A DNA stretch of 64,000 nt. Origin: Nocardioides sp. YR527. Its GTDB lineage: Bacteria > Actinomycetota > Actinomycetes > Propionibacteriales > Nocardioidaceae. Every line of letters begins with the position of its first letter. Position 1 is the first letter of the stretch. The stretch is taken from assembly GCF_900101045.1 (NCBI RefSeq), contig NZ_FNFN01000003.1, positions 682,001 through 746,000 on the forward strand, read 5' to 3'. The notes below the pieces were generated by a model. The model saw only the letters and a list, made by a program, of their open reading frames with translations, was not told where the DNA came from and did not search any database. Shown here piece after piece: positions 1-8,331 of this stretch. The position numbers and the translations under genes were made by a program.

Positions 1-920
1 GGCTGAAGACCACCCGCGGGCTGCTGCCGCTGGGCCCACAGAGCCTGGATGCCTCCAACGGCTTCGTCGTCCAGGGCGTGCTGACCCGGACGGTGCGCGA
101 CGCGGCCGGGCTCTACGACGCCCTCATCGGTGACCGGCCGATGGCGATGATCCACGCGCCGCACCCCGGTGCATCCTTCTCGGAGGACATCGCGACCGCG
201 CCCCGCAAGCTCCGGATCGGGTTCACCTCGACGTCCTCGATCACCGCGCCCGACCCGGAGGCGATCGCGGCCGTCGAGGATGCGGCCAAGGCCCTCGAAG
301 CGCTCGGCCACGAGGTCGAGGAGGTCGAGGCGCCCTATGACGCCGCCGAGCTCGGCCGCGACTTCCTCACCATCTGGTTCGCCTCGGCCGCTGCCGAGGT
401 CGCCGAGGCCAAGCTCCGGGTGGGGGCCACCAACAAGGACTTCGAGGCCGACACCCTGGCCGTGGCCGAGCTCGGCCGGGCCGGGGGAGTGGTCGCCGTC
501 GAGCTCGCACACATCAATCGCCGCAACCATGTACGCCGCCTGAGCGCGTTCCACGAGACGTACGACCTGCTGCTGACGCCGACGCTGGCGAAGCCGCCGC
601 TGAAGGTCGGGCAGCTGACCACGCCCAAGGCGCTCCAGACCGCGGCACGGGTGCTGCACAAGGTGCATGGCGGGCGGATCATGCGCGCGACCGGGATGAT
701 CGACCAGCTGGTCGACGAGAACCTCGGCTGGGTGCCCTACACCCAGCTCGCCAACATCACCGGACGCCCGGCGATCTCGGTGCCGACCTACCGGACCGCA
801 GCCGGGCTGCCGCTGGGCATCCAGCTCTCCGGGCAGCTCGGTGACGACGGCCTGCTGCTGCAGGTCGCTGCCCAGCTGGAGCAGGCGAAGCCGTGGGCGG
901 AGGCCGGCCCGACTCTCTGA
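1..920 (+). CDS. Amidase-signature family enzyme, 5' truncated by the window
   Basis: The frame is open from the window edge, so the N-terminus and probably the Ser-cisSer-Lys catalytic triad lie upstream; about 305 residues are visible. It opens with LKTTRGLLPLGP followed by TRTVRDAAGLYDAL, which is how the middle of amidase-signature enzymes (GatA/AmiE-like) reads, and has the usual NITGRPAISVPT and GLPLGIQL blocks from about visible residue 251. The family hydrolyses carboxamides, normally in the cytoplasm; the substrate cannot be told from this part. A secreted serine hydrolase and an M20 amidohydrolase follow on the same strand, so amide or peptide scavenging is possible, but that is inference. 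Confidence 0.85.
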   Translation, partial: LKTTRGLLPLGPQSLDASNGFVVQGVLTRTVRDAAGLYDALIGDRPMAMIHAPHPGASFSEDIATAPRKLRIGFTSTSSITAPDPEAIAAVEDAAKALEALGHEVEEVEAPYDAAELGRDFLTIWFASAAAEVAEAKLRVGATNKDFEADTLAVAELGRAGGVVAVELAHINRRNHVRRLSAFHETYDLLLTPTLAKPPLKVGQLTTPKALQTAARVLHKVHGGRIMRATGMIDQLVDENLGWVPYTQLANITGRPAISVPTYRTAAGLPLGIQLSGQLGDDGLLLQVAAQLEQAKPWAEAGPTL

Positions 921-940
921 GGCCGCAGCTCTGATGGCGG

Positions 941-970
941 GTGCGTGAAAGAAAATTTCCTTTCCCGCAC
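941..970. promoter_or_regulatory. 30-bp dyad, likely operator of the serine hydrolase gene
   Basis: Outer arms GTGCG and CGCAC flank an inner, nearly symmetric GAAAGAAAATTTCCTTTC; 13 of 15 base pairs are symmetric around position 955.5. The AT-rich core stands out in this GC-rich DNA. It lies 31 bases before the preferred start of the serine hydrolase gene, and an upstream in-frame GTG at 945 falls inside it, which argues against that start. The GAAA/TTTC half-sites resemble some RpiR/MurR-type operators; that resemblance is inference. Confidence 0.5.
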
Positions 971-1001
971 GAACCTCCCGCCGGAGCGGCAGTATCGGGG
1001 C

Positions 1002-2828
1002 ATGACACCGTCTCCGGACATGCTCATGACCTCTCGGCGCACGCTTCTCGGCGGCACCCTGAGCGGAGTCGCGATGACTCTCCTCGGTGGTGCCGCGGTG
1101 GCCTCGACCCCGGAGGACCCGACCAGGGCGACCAGGATGCTCGCCTCGCTGGCCGGCGGGCCACCGACGATCACGCCTGACGAGCTGACCTTCACCCCGC
1201 GCACCGTCCTGCGGCCCGGCCACGCGCGCCAGGTCGGCCTCGACCCGGCGCCGATCGCGAGGATCCGCACCGAGCTGACCCGGTTCCTCGAGCCGACGAC
1301 GGAGAACCCCGCCCACCCCCTGTACGCAGGGGCCACCGCGATCGCCGTCAAGGATGGCGTCATCGTCGCCCACGAGAGCGTGGGCAAGGCGCTCAGGTAC
1401 GGCCTCGACGGCACCGCCGTCATCGAGCTCCCGGCCGAGCAGCAGGTCGCGGCCGGGCTGGACACGATGTGGGACATCGCCTCGATGTCGAAGCTCTTCA
1501 CCACGACCGCGATCCTGCGGCTGATGGAGCAGGGCAGCCTCGACCTCGAGGCGCCGGTGGTCACCTACCTGCCCGAGTTCGCGCCGCACGGCAAGGACGC
1601 GATCCTCGTACGTCACCTCCTCACCCATGTCTCCGGCCTGCTCGCCGGTCCGTCGCCGTCGCTGTGGGCGGGTTACGACACCTACGCGGAGCGGGTCGCG
1701 GCGATCATGGACACGACCCCGACGCACGCGCCCGAGCAGGTCTACCGCTACTCCGACATCAACCTGATCACGCTCGGGCTGCTGGTCGAGCGGCTCTCGG
1801 GGAAGAAGCTCGACGTCTACGTCCGCGACCACATCACCGAGCCGCTCGGGATGCGCGACACCATGTACAACCCGCCCGCCGACCGCCTCGACCGTGTCGC
1901 CGCCACCGAGTACCAGCCGTGGGCCGGCCGCCCGATGATCCGTGGCGAGGTGCACGACGAGAACGCCTGGGCGCTCGGCGGCGTCGCCGGCCATGCGGGC
2001 GTCTTCTCGACCGCCGCGGACATGGCCAGGTTCGGCCAGATGTTCCTCAACGGCGGCGTCTACAACGGCACCAGGATCCTGGACGAGGACACCGTCAGAC
2101 TGAGCCTGCGCGACTACACCGGCGCCCAGTTCCCCGGCAGCTCCCGTGGCCTCGGCTGGGAGCTCGCCACGACCTGGTACCACGGCCCGATCTGGTCCCC
2201 GGTCTCCTTCGGTCACACCGGCTACACCGGCACCAGCATCGTGATGGACCCGATCGGCCACCAGCTCGTCGTACTGATGACCAACCGCGTCCACCCCAGC
2301 CGCGACTGGGGCAGCAACAACCCCTCCCGTCGTGCCGTCTCCGACGCGCTGGGGATGGCCTCGGCCGTCCGGCCGGCGAGGGGACGTACGTCGTGGTTCT
2401 CGGGTCGCACGAACGCGAAGAAGGCGACGCTCGACGTGCCGCTGCCAGCCACGAACGGCGCGAAGGTCGCCTTCGACTATCGCTTCGACACCGAGCCACG
2501 CTTCGACTTCGGCCGGCTGCAGTACTCCACCGACGGCACCACCTTCAGCCCGCTGCCCTGGACGCTCGAGGGTGGCGACTGGAGCTGGGAGACCAGCGAG
2601 GCGGTCAACGGCTACGGCGGCCGCCGGTGGCTGTGCGGCCGCGCCGAGCTCCCGGACGGCACGACCGCGGTGCGGTGGACCTACGAGACCGACTCGTCCT
2701 CCCAGGGGCGCGGGATCCACGTCGACGGCATCGTGGTCAGCCAGGGGCGGCGTACGTTGTTCGACTCCTCCCGACCCGCCGACGAGGCACGTATCGTCGC
2801 CGACGGCTGGGCCCTCAGCGATCGGTGA
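1002..2828 (+). CDS. Tat-exported serine hydrolase, beta-lactamase (class C / EstB) fold
   Basis: Begins with a twin-arginine-like leader (SRRTLLGG, then a hydrophobic stretch ending AAVAS), so it is probably exported. The catalytic domain has the class C / penicillin-binding-protein signature: S-M-S-K at about residues 161-164, YSDIN, and GHTG before the last strand. After about residue 465 comes a roughly 130-residue beta-rich domain with aromatic residues that resembles a carbohydrate- or cell-wall-binding jelly roll. Such enzymes act as esterases, peptidases or cell-wall hydrolases; no beta-lactamase role is implied. The start at 1002 was preferred because 945 lies in the operator; ATG 1020 or 1026 is also possible. 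Confidence 0.82.
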   Translation: MTPSPDMLMTSRRTLLGGTLSGVAMTLLGGAAVASTPEDPTRATRMLASLAGGPPTITPDELTFTPRTVLRPGHARQVGLDPAPIARIRTELTRFLEPTTENPAHPLYAGATAIAVKDGVIVAHESVGKALRYGLDGTAVIELPAEQQVAAGLDTMWDIASMSKLFTTTAILRLMEQGSLDLEAPVVTYLPEFAPHGKDAILVRHLLTHVSGLLAGPSPSLWAGYDTYAERVAAIMDTTPTHAPEQVYRYSDINLITLGLLVERLSGKKLDVYVRDHITEPLGMRDTMYNPPADRLDRVAATEYQPWAGRPMIRGEVHDENAWALGGVAGHAGVFSTAADMARFGQMFLNGGVYNGTRILDEDTVRLSLRDYTGAQFPGSSRGLGWELATTWYHGPIWSPVSFGHTGYTGTSIVMDPIGHQLVVLMTNRVHPSRDWGSNNPSRRAVSDALGMASAVRPARGRTSWFSGRTNAKKATLDVPLPATNGAKVAFDYRFDTEPRFDFGRLQYSTDGTTFSPLPWTLEGGDWSWETSEAVNGYGGRRWLCGRAELPDGTTAVRWTYETDSSSQGRGIHVDGIVVSQGRRTLFDSSRPADEARIVADGWALSDR

Positions 2829-2887
2829 CACATCACCGATAGCCTCGGCGCCATGAGCGAGCGCCAGCGAGTGACCATAGGCCTCAG

Positions 2888-2932
2888 GCCGCCGTTTCGG
2901 TATTCTTTGCTTTCCTATTCCGAGGCGGCGGC
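2888..2932. promoter_or_regulatory. Inverted repeat with AT-rich centre abutting the M20 start codon
   Basis: GCCGCCGTTTCGG (2888-2900) and CCGAGGCGGCGGC (2920-2932) pair over 11 of 13 bases around a 19-base AT-rich centre containing TATTCT and CTTTCC. The right arm ends at the ATG and carries the only Shine-Dalgarno-like GAGG. It could be an operator around a promoter, or a 5' hairpin that hides the ribosome site. Confidence 0.4.
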
Positions 2933-4252
2933 ATGAGTCAGCCGCAGCAGCCGAACCCGTTCCTGGTCAATCAGCTCCGCGACGAGACCGACGCCAAGGC
3001 GCTCATCACGAAGGCGGCCGAGTCGAGCTCGGCGGGTGCGCCGAGAGGGATCCTGGATGCGCTCCGCGACAAGCTCGTGGACCTGGGCCCCGAGCTGGTC
3101 GCGGTTTCCCACGACCTCGCCGAACACCCCGAGACCGGCTTCGAGGAGCACCGGAGCTCGGCCGGGCTGGCCGAGTTCGTCGAGGCTCACGGCATCGAGG
3201 TGGCCCGCGGTGCCTACGGCCTCCCGACCGCCCTCTACGCCTCGGCCGGCGGCACCAAGGACGGCCCGACGATCGCCGTGCTCTCCGAGTACGACGCGCT
3301 CCCCGGCATCGGCCACGGCTGCGGTCACAACCTGATCGCCACCGTCGGCGTGGGCGCGTTCCTGGCCATCGCGAGCGTGATCGACCGCCTCGGTGGCCGC
3401 GTGATCTGGCTCGGCACCCCCGCCGAGGAGGGCGGCGGCGGCAAGGAGCTGATGGCGCAGAAGGGCGCCTTCGAAGGCGTCGACGCCGCGATCATGGTCC
3501 ACCCGTTCACCTACGACAGCTCCGAGCCGGTCTTCCTCGGTCGCAGGCAGCTGAAGGTGACCTACGTCGGGGTGCCGGCGCACGCCTCCATCCAGCCGTT
3601 CATGGGGCGCAACGCCCTGGACGCGGCCAACCTGCTCTACACCGGCGTCGCGCTCAACCGGCAGCAGATGCCGCCGACCGACCGGGTGCACGCGATCATC
3701 ACCGACGGCGGCCTGCGCCCCAACGTGATCCCGGAGCACGCCTCGATCCAGTTCTACGTACGCTCCGCCTACCCCGAGACGCTCAAGATCCTCTCCCAGC
3801 GGCTGGAGGAGATGGCGATGGGCGCGGCGCTGATGACGGGCTGCGGTGTCGAGTTCAGCTGGGACGAGTCGCCGGTCTACCTGCCGATCCGCAACAACAG
3901 CGGGCTGGCGCAGGCGTGGAACCGCCGCTACCAGGAGCGCAACCACACCGTCCTCGCGCCCGGCGTCGTCCCGGACCTGCTCGCCGGGTCCACCGACTTC
4001 GGCAACGTCTCCTTCCGGGTCCCCGGCCTGCACGCGATGGTCAAGATCGCCGAGCCCGACGTGTCGCTGCACAGCCGCGAGTTCGCCGCTGCCGCGGTCA
4101 CGCCGTACGCCGACGAGGTGCTCGTCGATGCCGCCTACGGTCTCGCCGGGGTGGCCGCCGACTATCTCTCCGACGCGAAGCTGCGGGAGACGGTCCGCGA
4201 CGAGTTCGAGGAGGCCGGCGGGGCGGTGGATGTTACCGAATTTTTTGGCTGA
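2933..4252 (+). CDS. M20 family metallo-amidohydrolase (AbgB/peptidase-like)
   Basis: A 439-residue protein of the M20D amidohydrolase group. SEYDALPGIGHGCGHN, around residue 120, supplies the first zinc-site residues of the family; TPAEEGGGGKELM supplies the catalytic Glu pair, and MVHP and DFGNVSF lie where the later metal ligands sit. The middle VPAHASIQPFMGRNALDA is the usual lid/dimerisation region. Family members cleave N-acyl or p-aminobenzoyl-glutamate type amides or short peptides in the cytoplasm. There is no signal peptide. It follows the exported serine hydrolase by about 100 bases, so it may process products taken up from outside. Confidence 0.85.
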   Translation: MSQPQQPNPFLVNQLRDETDAKALITKAAESSSAGAPRGILDALRDKLVDLGPELVAVSHDLAEHPETGFEEHRSSAGLAEFVEAHGIEVARGAYGLPTALYASAGGTKDGPTIAVLSEYDALPGIGHGCGHNLIATVGVGAFLAIASVIDRLGGRVIWLGTPAEEGGGGKELMAQKGAFEGVDAAIMVHPFTYDSSEPVFLGRRQLKVTYVGVPAHASIQPFMGRNALDAANLLYTGVALNRQQMPPTDRVHAIITDGGLRPNVIPEHASIQFYVRSAYPETLKILSQRLEEMAMGAALMTGCGVEFSWDESPVYLPIRNNSGLAQAWNRRYQERNHTVLAPGVVPDLLAGSTDFGNVSFRVPGLHAMVKIAEPDVSLHSREFAAAAVTPYADEVLVDAAYGLAGVAADYLSDAKLRETVRDEFEEAGGAVDVTEFFG

Positions 4253-4389
4253 AGCGGAGCCCGAAGCGAAATATGCTGCTGATTAACGGTTGATGACGAT
4301 TCGGCGGCGGTAACCGGATTACCTCTTCACAAGAAGAACCCGAAGGGGCATCGTTCCCTTCGTCGATCACTGAGATGGGGAGCCCAGCA

Positions 4390-6222
4390 ATGCCTCGTAA
4401 CATCCGAAAGCTTCGTCCTGTTGTGGCCGTTGCCGCCGTCGCTCTCGCGGCCGCCGCAGTCGCCACCCCGGTCGGGACCGCGTCCGCCAAGCCGGGGAAG
4501 CATCTGGTCGATGTCCAGCTGCTCTCGTTCAACGACTTCCACGGCAATCTCGAGGCGCCGTCGGGTTCGAGCGGGCGCCTGGTCACCGGCCACCACATCG
4601 ACCCGGCCACCGGTGCGCCGGTCGACGAGACCGTCAACGTCGGCGGCGTGGAATACCTCGCCTCCCACCTGGCCGAGGCCCGCAAGGGGCACAAGCGCTC
4701 GCTGACCGTCGCCGCCGGTGACCTGATCGGCGCCTCGCCGCTGCTCTCGGCCGCCTTCCACGACGAGCCGTCCATCGAGGCGCTCAACGAGCTCGGCCTG
4801 GACGTGACCTCGGTCGGCAACCACGAGTTCGACGAGGGCTACCAGGAGCTGCAGCGCATCGCCAAGGGTGGCTGCATCGACGATGGCGACGGCGAGGACA
4901 ACCAGAACTCCTGCGCCGCCCACGAGTACCAGGGCGCTGACTTCGACATCCTCGCCTCCAACGTGGTCGAGGACGCGAGCGGCAAGACGATCCTGCCGTC
5001 GTACGCCATCAAGGAGGTCGACGGCGTCAAGATCGGCTTCATCGGCATGACCCTGGAGGGCACTCCCGACATCGTCACCGCCGAGGGGGTCAAGGGCCTC
5101 ACCTTCAAGGACGAGGTCGAGACCGCCAACGCGCTGGTGCCCAAGCTGAAGAGGAAGGGCGTCAAGGCGATCGTCACCCTGATCCACGAGGGTGCCAACC
5201 TGCCGAGGGAGAAGTGGACCGACCCGGCCACCGGCAAGGTCTACGACGTCAACGCCAGGTACGACTACACCTGCGAGGGCGGCGGCGAGCTGGTCGCGGG
5301 CTCGCCCATCGTGCCGATCGCCGAGAACCTCGACCCCGAGATCGACATGCTGGTCACCGGCCACACCCACAACCCCTACGTCTGCGACGTACCCGACCCC
5401 AAGGGCAAGTCCCGTCTGGTCACCTCGGCCTCGTCCTTCGGTCGGCTCTACACCGAGACCAACCTGAAGTACGACCTCAAGAAGCGCGACATCGTGCGCT
5501 CCTCGGTCCAGGGGTCCAACCTGCTGGTCACCCGTGACGTGGCCAAGGCCCCGGAGCAGACCACGCTGATCAACACCTACAAGGAGCTGGTCACCCCGAT
5601 CGCCTCCCGGGTGCTCGGTTCGATCTCCGGTGACATCACCCGCACCGCCAACGCCTCCGGCGAGAGCGCCCTCGGTGACCTCATCGCCGACGCCCAGCTC
5701 GCCGACCAGTCGACGGTCGTCAACGGGCAGACGCCGGTGATCGCGTTCATGAACCCGGGCGGCATCCGCGCCGACCTGACCGCGGCCAACTCGCCCTACG
5801 GTGAGGCTGTCGGTGATGTCACCTACGACGAGGCGTTCACGGTCCAGCCGTTCAACAACTTCATGGTCTCGCTGACCATGACCGGCCAGGACATCTACGA
5901 CCTGCTCACCCAGCAGGTCACCGGCGCCAACGCCGCGTCCCACAAGATCCTGCAGGTGTCGGAGGGCTTCTCCTACCAGATCAGCCCCTCGGGTCCCGTC
6001 GACGGTTCGGTCACGCTCAACGGCCAGCCGATCGACAAGGCCGCGTCCTACCGGGTCGTGACCAACAACTTCCTGCAGGGCGGCGGCGACGCGTTCGCGG
6101 CCTTCACCAAGGGCACCGACCCCTACTACGGCGGCCTCGACATCGATGCCTTCTCCGCCTACCTGGAGGCCAACTCGCCCTACACCCCGGGCCCGCTCGA
6201 CCGCATCACCGGGACCCACTGA
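4390..6222 (+). CDS. Secreted 5'-nucleotidase / UDP-sugar hydrolase family protein
   Basis: A 610-residue protein with a Sec-type signal peptide (basic start, Ala/Val-rich core, cleavage near TASA). The N-terminal calcineurin-like phosphatase domain shows FNDFHGN, GNHEFD and GHTHNPY, the dimetal ligands. The C-terminal nucleotidase domain has ALGDLIADAQL, FMNPGGIRADL and QPFNN for substrate binding. It would release phosphate and nucleosides from extracellular nucleotides. The start at 4390 has GGGGAG at 4377-4382 with normal spacing; an upstream in-frame ATG at 4375 has none. Its phosphate-scavenging role fits the phosphate region 7 kb downstream. Confidence 0.92.
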   Translation: MPRNIRKLRPVVAVAAVALAAAAVATPVGTASAKPGKHLVDVQLLSFNDFHGNLEAPSGSSGRLVTGHHIDPATGAPVDETVNVGGVEYLASHLAEARKGHKRSLTVAAGDLIGASPLLSAAFHDEPSIEALNELGLDVTSVGNHEFDEGYQELQRIAKGGCIDDGDGEDNQNSCAAHEYQGADFDILASNVVEDASGKTILPSYAIKEVDGVKIGFIGMTLEGTPDIVTAEGVKGLTFKDEVETANALVPKLKRKGVKAIVTLIHEGANLPREKWTDPATGKVYDVNARYDYTCEGGGELVAGSPIVPIAENLDPEIDMLVTGHTHNPYVCDVPDPKGKSRLVTSASSFGRLYTETNLKYDLKKRDIVRSSVQGSNLLVTRDVAKAPEQTTLINTYKELVTPIASRVLGSISGDITRTANASGESALGDLIADAQLADQSTVVNGQTPVIAFMNPGGIRADLTAANSPYGEAVGDVTYDEAFTVQPFNNFMVSLTMTGQDIYDLLTQQVTGANAASHKILQVSEGFSYQISPSGPVDGSVTLNGQPIDKAASYRVVTNNFLQGGGDAFAAFTKGTDPYYGGLDIDAFSAYLEANSPYTPGPLDRITGTH

Positions 6223-6241
6223 ACGAAGATCCGTTCGTACG

Positions 6242-6280
6242 CAGCGGGCCCGACCAGCTCAGTGCTGGTCGGGCCCGCTG
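6242..6280. terminator. Bidirectional hairpin terminator
   Basis: A perfect 17-bp stem (left arm 6242-6258, right arm 6264-6280) with a 5-base loop TCAGT lies between the convergent nucleotidase and MFS genes, 19 bases after one stop codon and 21 after the other. There is no strong T-run, as is common in high-GC actinobacteria. Confidence 0.85.
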
Positions 6281-6301
6281 TCGTATCGGCGTGCTGTCGA
6301 G

Positions 6302-7774
6302 TCAGTGCGATCCGGCGAGCACCGCGTCGTCCGCGGTGTCGTCGGCCGCCTCCCGCCGAGGCCTGGGGATGAGGAGCACGATCAAGGCACCGACACCGGC
6401 CGCCAGCGCCCCGATCACGAAGCAGAGCTGGAACGCGCCCGCGGTCGGGATCTCGGGCGCGCCGGGGGCGAGCACGGTGGTCTGGCTGGTGAGCACGATG
6501 GCCATCACCGCGCCCGCGACCGTGGTGCCCATCGAGCGCATCAGGCTGTTCAGCCCGACGCTCGCGGCGGCCTCGGCGGCCGGGACGTTGCTGAGGATGA
6601 GCGTGGGCATCGCGGCGTACCCGATCCCGACGCCTGCCGAGGCGATGCAGGAGGCGAGCATGAGCTGCCACGGGGCATCCATCAGGAAGACCGCGACGAC
6701 GTAGCCCGAGGCCAGGACGACCGCGCCGATCGCCATCGTGCCGCGTCCACCGAGGCGGGTCAGCAGTCGCGAGGAGACCGGGGTGAAGAGCATCATCATC
6801 AGACCCCCCGGCGCCATCCACATGCCGGCCTGGAAGATCGTCTGGCCCAGGCCGTAGCCGGTGGCCTCGGGCATCTGGAGGAGCTGTGGGACCACGATCG
6901 ACTGCGCCATCATGCCGAAGCCGATGAGGACGGCCGCGATGTTGGTGAACAGCACCGGCTTGCGCGCGGTGGTGCGCAGGTCGACGAGCGGGTCGTCGTG
7001 GCGCAGCTCGTACCAGCCCCAGAGGAGCAGGATCACGACTCCACCGATGATCATGCCGAGGGTCTCGGGCTCGACCCAGCCCCAGTCGTTGCCCTTGGAG
7101 ACGCCGACCAGGACGCCGACGAGCCCGGCCGCGAGCCCGAGCGCGCCGACGATGTCGAGGCGGCCGGGGTGGGCGTCGCGAACGTGCGGGACCACGGCCG
7201 CGGTCAGCACGGTGACGACGAGGGCGAGGCCGGCGGAGACCCAGAAGAGGGTGTGCCAGTCGAAGTCCTGGGCGATCCAGGCGGCCAGCGGCAGGCCGAG
7301 TGCGCCGCCGACGCCGAGGGTGGCGCTGACTCCCGCGACCGCGGTGTTGCGCAGGTGCTCGGGCGCGACCTCGCGCACGAGGCTGATCGCGACCGGGATG
7401 TAGCCCATCGCCATGCCCTGGAGCACGCGGCCGACCAGGACCGGGCCGACGGCGTCGGAGAGGGCGACGATGACGGAGCCGAGCACCAGGATGATGCCGG
7501 AGATCACCAGGACGGGCTTCTTGCCGTAGAGATCGGCGAGGCGGCCGGTGACGGGCATCGTCACGCCGGCGCCGAGCAGCGTGGCCGTGACCACCCAGGA
7601 GGCGGTGCTGACCGTGGTGGAGAGCAGCTCGGGGAGCTCGCTCTGGATCGGGATGACCAGTGACTGCATCAGCGCGGCGCAGAGGCTGCCGAAGCAGAGC
7701 ACCATGATGACGGCCACGGCGCCACCGGTCGAGCGCGTGGTCGGCTCGCGGGTGGTGGACGGGGAGGAACTCAA
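6302..7774 (-). CDS. MFS drug-efflux transporter (DHA2-like, about 14 TM)
   Basis: A 490-residue integral membrane protein with about 14 hydrophobic segments. GRLADLYGKKPVL is the MFS motif A after TM2, and LVGRVLQGMAMGYIP matches the TM4 region of DHA2 exporters. It probably exports toxic compounds by proton antiport. TTG is the best start: AGAGG lies six bases upstream and no other in-frame start exists there. The gene is divergent from a MarR regulator with a double dyad operator between them, so induction by a MarR ligand is likely. Confidence 0.88.
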   Translation of the reverse strand: MSSSPSTTREPTTRSTGGAVAVIMVLCFGSLCAALMQSLVIPIQSELPELLSTTVSTASWVVTATLLGAGVTMPVTGRLADLYGKKPVLVISGIILVLGSVIVALSDAVGPVLVGRVLQGMAMGYIPVAISLVREVAPEHLRNTAVAGVSATLGVGGALGLPLAAWIAQDFDWHTLFWVSAGLALVVTVLTAAVVPHVRDAHPGRLDIVGALGLAAGLVGVLVGVSKGNDWGWVEPETLGMIIGGVVILLLWGWYELRHDDPLVDLRTTARKPVLFTNIAAVLIGFGMMAQSIVVPQLLQMPEATGYGLGQTIFQAGMWMAPGGLMMMLFTPVSSRLLTRLGGRGTMAIGAVVLASGYVVAVFLMDAPWQLMLASCIASAGVGIGYAAMPTLILSNVPAAEAAASVGLNSLMRSMGTTVAGAVMAIVLTSQTTVLAPGAPEIPTAGAFQLCFVIGALAAGVGALIVLLIPRPRREAADDTADDAVLAGSH

Positions 7775-7784
7775 GACACACCTC

Positions 7785-7826
7785 TGATGTGTAATCTACA
7801 TATTGACGTATGTATGCTACACATCA
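7785..7826. promoter_or_regulatory. Double MarR-type operator between MFS and MarR genes
   Basis: Two inverted copies of TGTGTA-N3-TACATA, at 7788-7802 (plus strand) and 7809-7823 (minus strand), have centres 21 bases apart, i.e. two helical turns. Together they form a larger dyad centred at 7805.5, with arms TGATGTGTA and TACACATCA and 15 of 21 base pairs symmetric. The site covers the promoter space of both divergent genes. Confidence 0.8.
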
Positions 7827-7857
7827 TGAGGTCAGAACGACAATGCCTGGAGATGTG

Positions 7858-8331
7858 ATGCCGTCCACAACGCCCTCTGCCGGGGACCCGCTCTTCAGGA
7901 AGATCAGTCCAGACCTGACCGCCGACCGCCGTCTGGCCTCCCTGATCGGGCGACTCGAGGTGCACCGCCGTCTCGCTGAGGACCGCAGTGCGCTCAACCA
8001 CGCCGACGGTCGCCTGCTCTGGTTCCTCTCCGACGGTCGGCCGCGTACGCTCCGCGAGATCGCCGACGGGCTCAACCTCGAGCAGTCGACCGTGAACCGG
8101 CAGGTGAACGCCGCGCTCTCCGCCGGCCATCTGCGGAGGTTCGCCGAGCAGGGGCGTTCGGCGCGACTGATCGAGCCGACCGAGGAGGGCCTCGCGGTCT
8201 ATGAGGCAGCCTCGGCGCGGGCACTGGGCGCCTATGCGGACGGGCTGGCGGCTCTGGGGGAGGGGTCCGAGAAGTTCCTCGAGCTGCTCGAGCGCTTCGT
8301 GGGTGCCTACGGTGAGGCCGTACGGGAATGA
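7858..8331 (+). CDS. MarR-family transcriptional regulator
   Basis: A 157-residue winged-helix protein. LREIADGLNLEQSTVNRQVNAALSAG is the DNA-recognition helix-turn-helix in two parts, followed by a wing (RFAEQGRSARLIEPTEEG) and a long C-terminal dimerisation helix. It most likely represses the divergent MFS exporter and itself. An earlier ATG at 7810 lies inside the operator and is unlikely; ATG 7858 has GGAG five bases upstream, and ATG 7843 is the alternative. The 3' end overlaps the convergent TetR gene by 25 bases. Confidence 0.85.
   Translation: MPSTTPSAGDPLFRKISPDLTADRRLASLIGRLEVHRRLAEDRSALNHADGRLLWFLSDGRPRTLREIADGLNLEQSTVNRQVNAALSAGHLRRFAEQGRSARLIEPTEEGLAVYEAASARALGAYADGLAALGEGSEKFLELLERFVGAYGEAVRE

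Noticed and set aside
945..1001. Upstream GTG start for the serine hydrolase (19 extra codons).
   Set aside because: It lies inside the dyad operator and would place MKENFLSRTNLPPERQYRG before the Tat signal.
8307..8331. Convergent 25-base overlap of MarR and TetR genes as a sign of misannotation.
   Set aside because: Both proteins have complete domain patterns up to their stops; short convergent overlaps are ordinary.
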